Part shown: one piece after another, positions 61,624 to 64,000 of the stretch
Numbering within the stretch: position 1 is the stretch's first letter
Layout of the letters: every line of letters begins with the position of its first letter
NCBI GenBank assembly: GCA_025360715.1
Contig: JANYBS010000026.1
Span: forward strand, 1 to 64,000
DNA length: 64,000 bases
Source of the DNA: Candidatus Eiseniibacteriota bacterium
GTDB lineage: Bacteria; Eisenbacteria; RBG-16-71-46
Direction: 5' to 3'
The notes under the pieces: model-generated
What the model saw: only the letters and a program-made list of their open reading frames with translations
Told to the model about the DNA's origin: nothing
The model's database searches: none
Made by a program: the position numbers and the translations under genes

Positions 61624-62736
61624 TCAGCGCCCTCCTTTGAATGCCACCCACGTGAGCGTGTCGGCGCCCACGCGCGCAACGCTCTGCACGCGGCCTGCGG
61701 GTGCGCTCGTGAGCGTGGCGCCGAAGGGCGCACACCAGCTGAGCCCCGCGCCGAGCACGCGCGGCGCGGTGAAGAGCGCCAGGCGCTGCACGAGTCCCAC
61801 GCGCAGCCAAGCGCCGCCCAGCAGCGCGCCGCCCTCGATCAGCACCTCGTGATGGCCCTCGCGCGCCAGGCGCTTGGCCAGCGCGAGCGCCGAGACGCGG
61901 CCTTGCACGAGCGGCAGCTTCCAAACGCGCACGCCGCGCGCTTCGAGCGCAGCCACGCGAGCGGCCGGAGCGTTCGCGCCGCATGCGACCACGGTGCCGC
62001 GCGCAAGCGTTCGCGAGAACAGCTTGAGCGTGAGCGGCAGCTTCAGCGCCGTGTCGCAGACCACGCGCAGCGGCTGCGTCGCATTCTTGATGCCGCGCGC
62101 GGTGAGCCGCGGATCGTCGGCGCGCGCGGTGCCGGCGCCGATCACGACGCAATCGCTCGTCGCGCGCAGCACGTGGCCCACGCGCCGCGCCTCGGGCCCG
62201 GTGATCCAGCGCGAGTGACCCTTGGCGTCGGCGATGCGGCCGTCGAGCGTGGCCGCCACCTTCCACGTGACGCGCGGCAGGCCGTGCTCGTGAACGCGCA
62301 GGTAGCTCGCGAGCGTCTCGCGCGCTTCATCGGCGCACAGACCCACTTCCACGCGGACGCCCGCGGCGCGCAGCTTGCGCAAGCCCCGGCCGTTCACGAT
62401 CGCGTGCGGGTCGCGCACCGCGACGACGCAGCGCCGGATGCCGGCGGCGATGATGGCATCGGTGCACGGCGGCGTGCGGCCCACGTGCGCGCAGGGCTCC
62501 AGCGTCACATACAGCGTGGCGCCGCGCGCGGCGGCTCCAGCCTTGGAGAGCGCCATGGCCTCGGCGTGCGGCGCGCCCAGCTGCGCATGCCAGCCCTCGG
62601 CGATCACGCGGCCGGCCTTGACCAGCACGGCTCCCACCACCGGATTGGGCGCGGTGCGCCCGCGGCCACGCTCCGCCAAGCGCAAGGCGCGCAGCATGAA
62701 CGCGCGGTCGGCGGCGGCAGAGGAGGCAGTGGGCAT
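61624..62736 (-). CDS. ribD: Bifunctional riboflavin deaminase/reductase RibD
   Basis: A 370-residue enzyme with an N-terminal deaminase (about 1-145) and a C-terminal reductase (about 146-365). The zinc site is HAEAMAL with PCAHVGRTPPCTDA. NPVVGAVLV, KVAATLDGRIAD, WITGPEAR, GAGTARADDPRLT and IEGGALLGGAWL are family blocks. ATG 62736 follows GAAAGG at 6 bases. First gene of the rib operon, behind an FMN riboswitch. Confidence 0.96.
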   Translation of the reverse strand: MPTASSAAADRAFMLRALRLAERGRGRTAPNPVVGAVLVKAGRVIAEGWHAQLGAPHAEAMALSKAGAAARGATLYVTLEPCAHVGRTPPCTDAIIAAGIRRCVVAVRDPHAIVNGRGLRKLRAAGVRVEVGLCADEARETLASYLRVHEHGLPRVTWKVAATLDGRIADAKGHSRWITGPEARRVGHVLRATSDCVVIGAGTARADDPRLTARGIKNATQPLRVVCDTALKLPLTLKLFSRTLARGTVVACGANAPAARVAALEARGVRVWKLPLVQGRVSALALAKRLAREGHHEVLIEGGALLGGAWLRVGLVQRLALFTAPRVLGAGLSWCAPFGATLTSAPAGRVQSVARVGADTLTWVAFKGGR

Positions 62737-62750
62737 GGGAACCTTTCGCG

Positions 62751-62786
62751 GAGAATAGACAAGCCCCGAGGGGACTCCCACGGGGC
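62751..62786 (-). terminator. Riboswitch-associated attenuator hairpin before ribD
   Basis: On the minus strand GCCCCG...CGGGGC (62786-62763) encloses a further GGGA/TCCC pairing and is followed by TTGTCTATTC, a broken T-run. It lies between the FMN aptamer and the ribD ribosome site, where a ligand-controlled terminator is expected. A competing antiterminator pairing was not worked out. Confidence 0.5.
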
Positions 62787-62859
62787 CGCGAAGGACAACG
62801 CCATGCGAGGACCGGGCCCGGGGTGCTTGCCGGACTGCGGCCTGTCAGATGCGCCGACC

Positions 62860-62998
62860 CTCCCCTTCTTTCATCCCGACTTTAACGGTCGGCCCCGGAA
62901 TCACACCGGGTCTGCCATCAGCCGCGCCATGGGGGCGCAAAGCTGGGGCTCGCGGGCTGTACCGCCGGTGGGGACTTGCGCCCCGCCCCGAAGGAGAA
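62860..62998 (-). ncRNA. FMN riboswitch (RFN element)
   Basis: Read on the minus strand, the RFN core is clear. The 5' part has CGGGGCGGGG, CAAGTCCCCACCGGCGGT and AGCCCGCGAGCCC. A short variable stem (CTTTGCGCCCCCATGGCGCGG) follows, then CCGGTGTGATTCCGGGGCC, GACCGTTAAAGTC and GGGATGAAAGAAG. The closing P1 stem pairs CTCCTTC with GAAGGGG. It lies about 125-265 bases before the ribD start and would shut down the rib operon when FMN is abundant. Confidence 0.97.
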
Positions 62999-63009
62999 AA
63001 GCGGGGCGG

Positions 63010-63038
63010 AGCATACGGCGCGAGCGCTGGGGCGTCAA
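63010..63038 (-). promoter_or_regulatory. Promoter of the rib operon
   Basis: On the minus strand TTGACG (63038-63033) and TATGCT (63015-63010) are 17 bases apart, close to sigma70 consensus. Transcription would start near 63003, a few bases before the FMN aptamer. The -35 lies inside a perfect GCGTCA-TTTT-TGACGC palindrome (63032-63047) that could bind a regulator or be part of the preceding terminator. Confidence 0.8.
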
Positions 63039-63075
63039 AAATGACGCGGCGAGGGGCCCGGTGGCCCCCCGCCGC
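63037..63075 (-). terminator. Terminator of the short transcription unit upstream of rib
   Basis: A stem of GCGGCG and GGGGCC with their complements (63046-63075, one mismatch, four-base loop) is followed on the minus strand by GTCATTTTT. It would end the transcript started at about 63195 and isolate the rib promoter, whose -35 abuts it. Confidence 0.7.
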
Positions 63076-63125
63076 TTTCGGTGCGCTGCTGGGATTCGCG
63101 AGGCGACCCAGCGGTGCTGGTCCGC

Positions 63126-63173
63126 CTAGCGGACAGCCACCTCCGCGATCCTCATCATGATGGTACTAGACAA
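63126..63173 (-). CDS. Putative 15-residue leader or mini-protein with very strong ribosome site
   Basis: On the minus strand AAAGGAGGTGGTCC (63188-63175) matches the 16S anti-Shine-Dalgarno over about 13 bases with one mismatch. Seven bases after its AGGAGG core a TTG opens a frame reading (M)SSTIMMRIAEVAVR and stop. Two ATG codons lie inside at 63158 and 63155. The stop codon sits in the loop of a perfect 6-bp hairpin (63120-63134). No family is recognised. It could be a leader peptide, a small protein or a ribosome-binding RNA. The start codon is uncertain since TTG and ATT overlap. Confidence 0.4.
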   Translation of the reverse strand: MSSTIMMRIAEVAVR

Positions 63174-63201
63174 TGGACCACCTCCTTTCTTGCGTTCGAT
63201 C

Positions 63202-63231
63202 AGCATAGGAGTGGCCAGAAAGACGAGTCAA
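63202..63231 (-). promoter_or_regulatory. Promoter of the short transcription unit
   Basis: On the minus strand TTGACT (63231-63226) and TATGCT (63207-63202) are separated by 18 bases. Transcription would start near 63195, giving a leader of about 20 bases before the long Shine-Dalgarno and a transcript of roughly 160 bases to the terminator at 63037-63075. Confidence 0.75.
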
Positions 63232-63281
63232 CGGGGTTTTTTGGCGCCGCTCGGGCCGCGGGCCCCCAGCGTACGGAACGC

Positions 63282-63878
63282 TCAATAGTGGATCGCGAAG
63301 CGCGCCGTCCAGACCGACCAGGTGCCCTGCGTGACCGGCACGATGCGGGTGCCCAGTTCGATGCCGACGCCCACCACGCTGTTGATCCGCGGCCCCAGCG
63401 TGAGGTCGGCCGCGAACTCCGGCTTGGCCTCGCTCACGGTGAGGTCGCCAAACGCCGCGCCGCCGCCGGCCACGCTGAGGTCCGCATGCGGCAGAGCCAG
63501 GCCGGGGCCGAAGGCAAGGTGCGTGAACGGGCCCTTCTTCGGCTGGTAGCTGGCCATGAGCGCCACGTCGAACATGGCGTAGTCGAGCCCGGCGTTCACG
63601 CTGCCGCGCCTGGTCTGGCTCGAGCCGAGCAGGTTGAACGCGATCGTGGGGCCCAGGCGCCACTGGGCATTGAGCGGATAGTCGATGCCCGCGGCCACGG
63701 AGATCGAGCCCGCGGGTGCGAGCGAGTCCGATACCAGTTTCGCATAGCCGAACGCCACGTGGCCGTGCCACGCGTCGAGCTTCATGTAGGCATCCGCCGG
63801 CCGCGCCATGCCGAGGACGGCGAGTGTCGCGAGCAGCACGGCGAGCAAGGCGGCCGGGGCGGAACGGACTCGGATCAT
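63282..63878 (-). CDS. Small outer-membrane beta-barrel-like protein
   Basis: A 198-residue protein. A signal peptide (LLAVLLATLAVLGMARPADA, cleaved near residue 30) is followed by about eight amphipathic strands with glycine turns (HGHVAFGYAKL, ISVAAGIDYPL, RLGPTIAFNLLG, VNAGLDYAMFDVALMASY, HLAFGPGLAL). The chain ends in alternating residues and a C-terminal tyrosine (ARFAIHY), the usual signal for BAM-dependent insertion. This resembles OmpA/OmpX-size barrels, but no family was recognised. ATG 63878 has CCGGAG six bases upstream. No T-rich terminator follows its stop. Confidence 0.82.
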   Translation of the reverse strand: MIRVRSAPAALLAVLLATLAVLGMARPADAYMKLDAWHGHVAFGYAKLVSDSLAPAGSISVAAGIDYPLNAQWRLGPTIAFNLLGSSQTRRGSVNAGLDYAMFDVALMASYQPKKGPFTHLAFGPGLALPHADLSVAGGGAAFGDLTVSEAKPEFAADLTLGPRINSVVGVGIELGTRIVPVTQGTWSVWTARFAIHY

Positions 63879-63930
63879 GCGGTTCTCCGGATGGGCGGGG
63901 CTGCGGACGCTTACGTGGCGGGGAATCGCC

Positions 63931-63959
63931 GCCTCGCAGGGCCATACACCGTGCGAGGC
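63931..63959. other. Inverted repeat upstream of the beta-barrel gene
   Basis: GCCTCGCA (63931-63938) and TGCGAGGC (63952-63959) form a perfect 8-bp inverted repeat with a 13-base loop, 53 bases before the beta-barrel start. It could be a 5' UTR hairpin or an operator. No promoter was recognised in the remaining 122 bases to the window edge. Confidence 0.45.
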
Positions 63960-64000
63960 CCCGCAGTGCCGCCATAACAGCGCCGGCGGCGGATACGAGA

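Noticed and set aside
63229-63265. CGGGGTTTTTTGG with adjacent GC-rich hairpin as a terminator for the beta-barrel gene
   Set aside because: On the minus strand the run is A, not T, and follows the wrong side of the hairpin, so it cannot serve as an intrinsic terminator for that gene.
63166-63975. 269-codon minus-strand frame overlapping the beta-barrel gene
   Set aside because: Different frame from the signal-peptide barrel protein, arginine- and glycine-rich, and it would erase the short promoter at 63202-63231.
1-64000. tRNA, rRNA, CRISPR arrays, insertion sequences, integrases or phage genes
   Set aside because: No tRNA-like cloverleaf, rRNA segment, spaced direct-repeat array, transposase or integrase motif was seen by eye in any intergenic gap. 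A tRNAscan or Infernal run would settle it.

Overview
The window is a 64-kb, very GC-rich, gene-dense bacterial chromosome segment. All genes except rpmB lie on the minus strand, and most neighbours overlap by 1-4 nt (ATGA, GTGA or TGATG). The organism is probably a diderm: it has a beta-barrel-like outer-membrane protein, a meso-DAP-type MurE and a complete divisome. Secreted beta-propeller proteins, one with a FlgD/sorting-type Ig tail, suggest a relative of Candidatus Eisenbacteria or the wider FCB group. That placement is inference; no rRNA is present.

Layout in the direction of minus-strand transcription (right to left). (1) 64000-63282: small beta-barrel protein. (2) 63231-63037: a tiny transcription unit with a near-consensus promoter, an exceptionally long Shine-Dalgarno, a 15-codon reading frame and a terminator. 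(3) 63038-59264: rib promoter, FMN riboswitch and ribD-ribE-ribBA-ribH. (4) 59267-39030: with no gap above 65 nt, nusB and a metallophosphoesterase run into a large glycan cluster of glycosyltransferases, methyltransferases, a sugar epimerase, GDP-heptose genes hddC/hddA, a GT117 protein, two flippase-like proteins, a TMEM175-like channel and asnB. (5) 38908-22980: a secreted TPR-CHAT protein, an ECF sigma/anti-sigma pair, then further glycosyltransferases, a YfhO protein, a DPM1-type transferase, a beta-propeller protein and a FemAB-like acyltransferase, ending at a strong intrinsic terminator (22927-22963). (6) 22904-4189: the division and cell wall (dcw) operon, opened by a promoter and four MraZ boxes: mraZ, a STAS-domain gene, rsmH, ftsL, ftsI, murE, murF, mraY, murD, ftsW, murG, murC, ftsQ, ftsA, ftsZ and a TPR gene. 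murB and ddl are absent. (7) rpmB on the plus strand, convergent with the TPR gene and divergent from recG. (8) recG and the N-terminal 468 residues of a secreted propeller-like protein cut by the left edge.

Functionally, the dcw operon makes UDP-MurNAc-pentapeptide, lipid I/II and the septal machinery. The central clusters build and export a surface glycan or glycoprotein, probably heptose-containing. The rib operon is sensed by FMN and may read through into glycan genes. The points most worth checking are the short transcription unit at 63.1 kb, the secreted CHAT protein beside an ECF switch, the STAS protein lacking the usual phosphoserine inside dcw, and the fused rib/nusB/glycan unit. 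No tRNA, rRNA, CRISPR, insertion sequence or prophage was seen.
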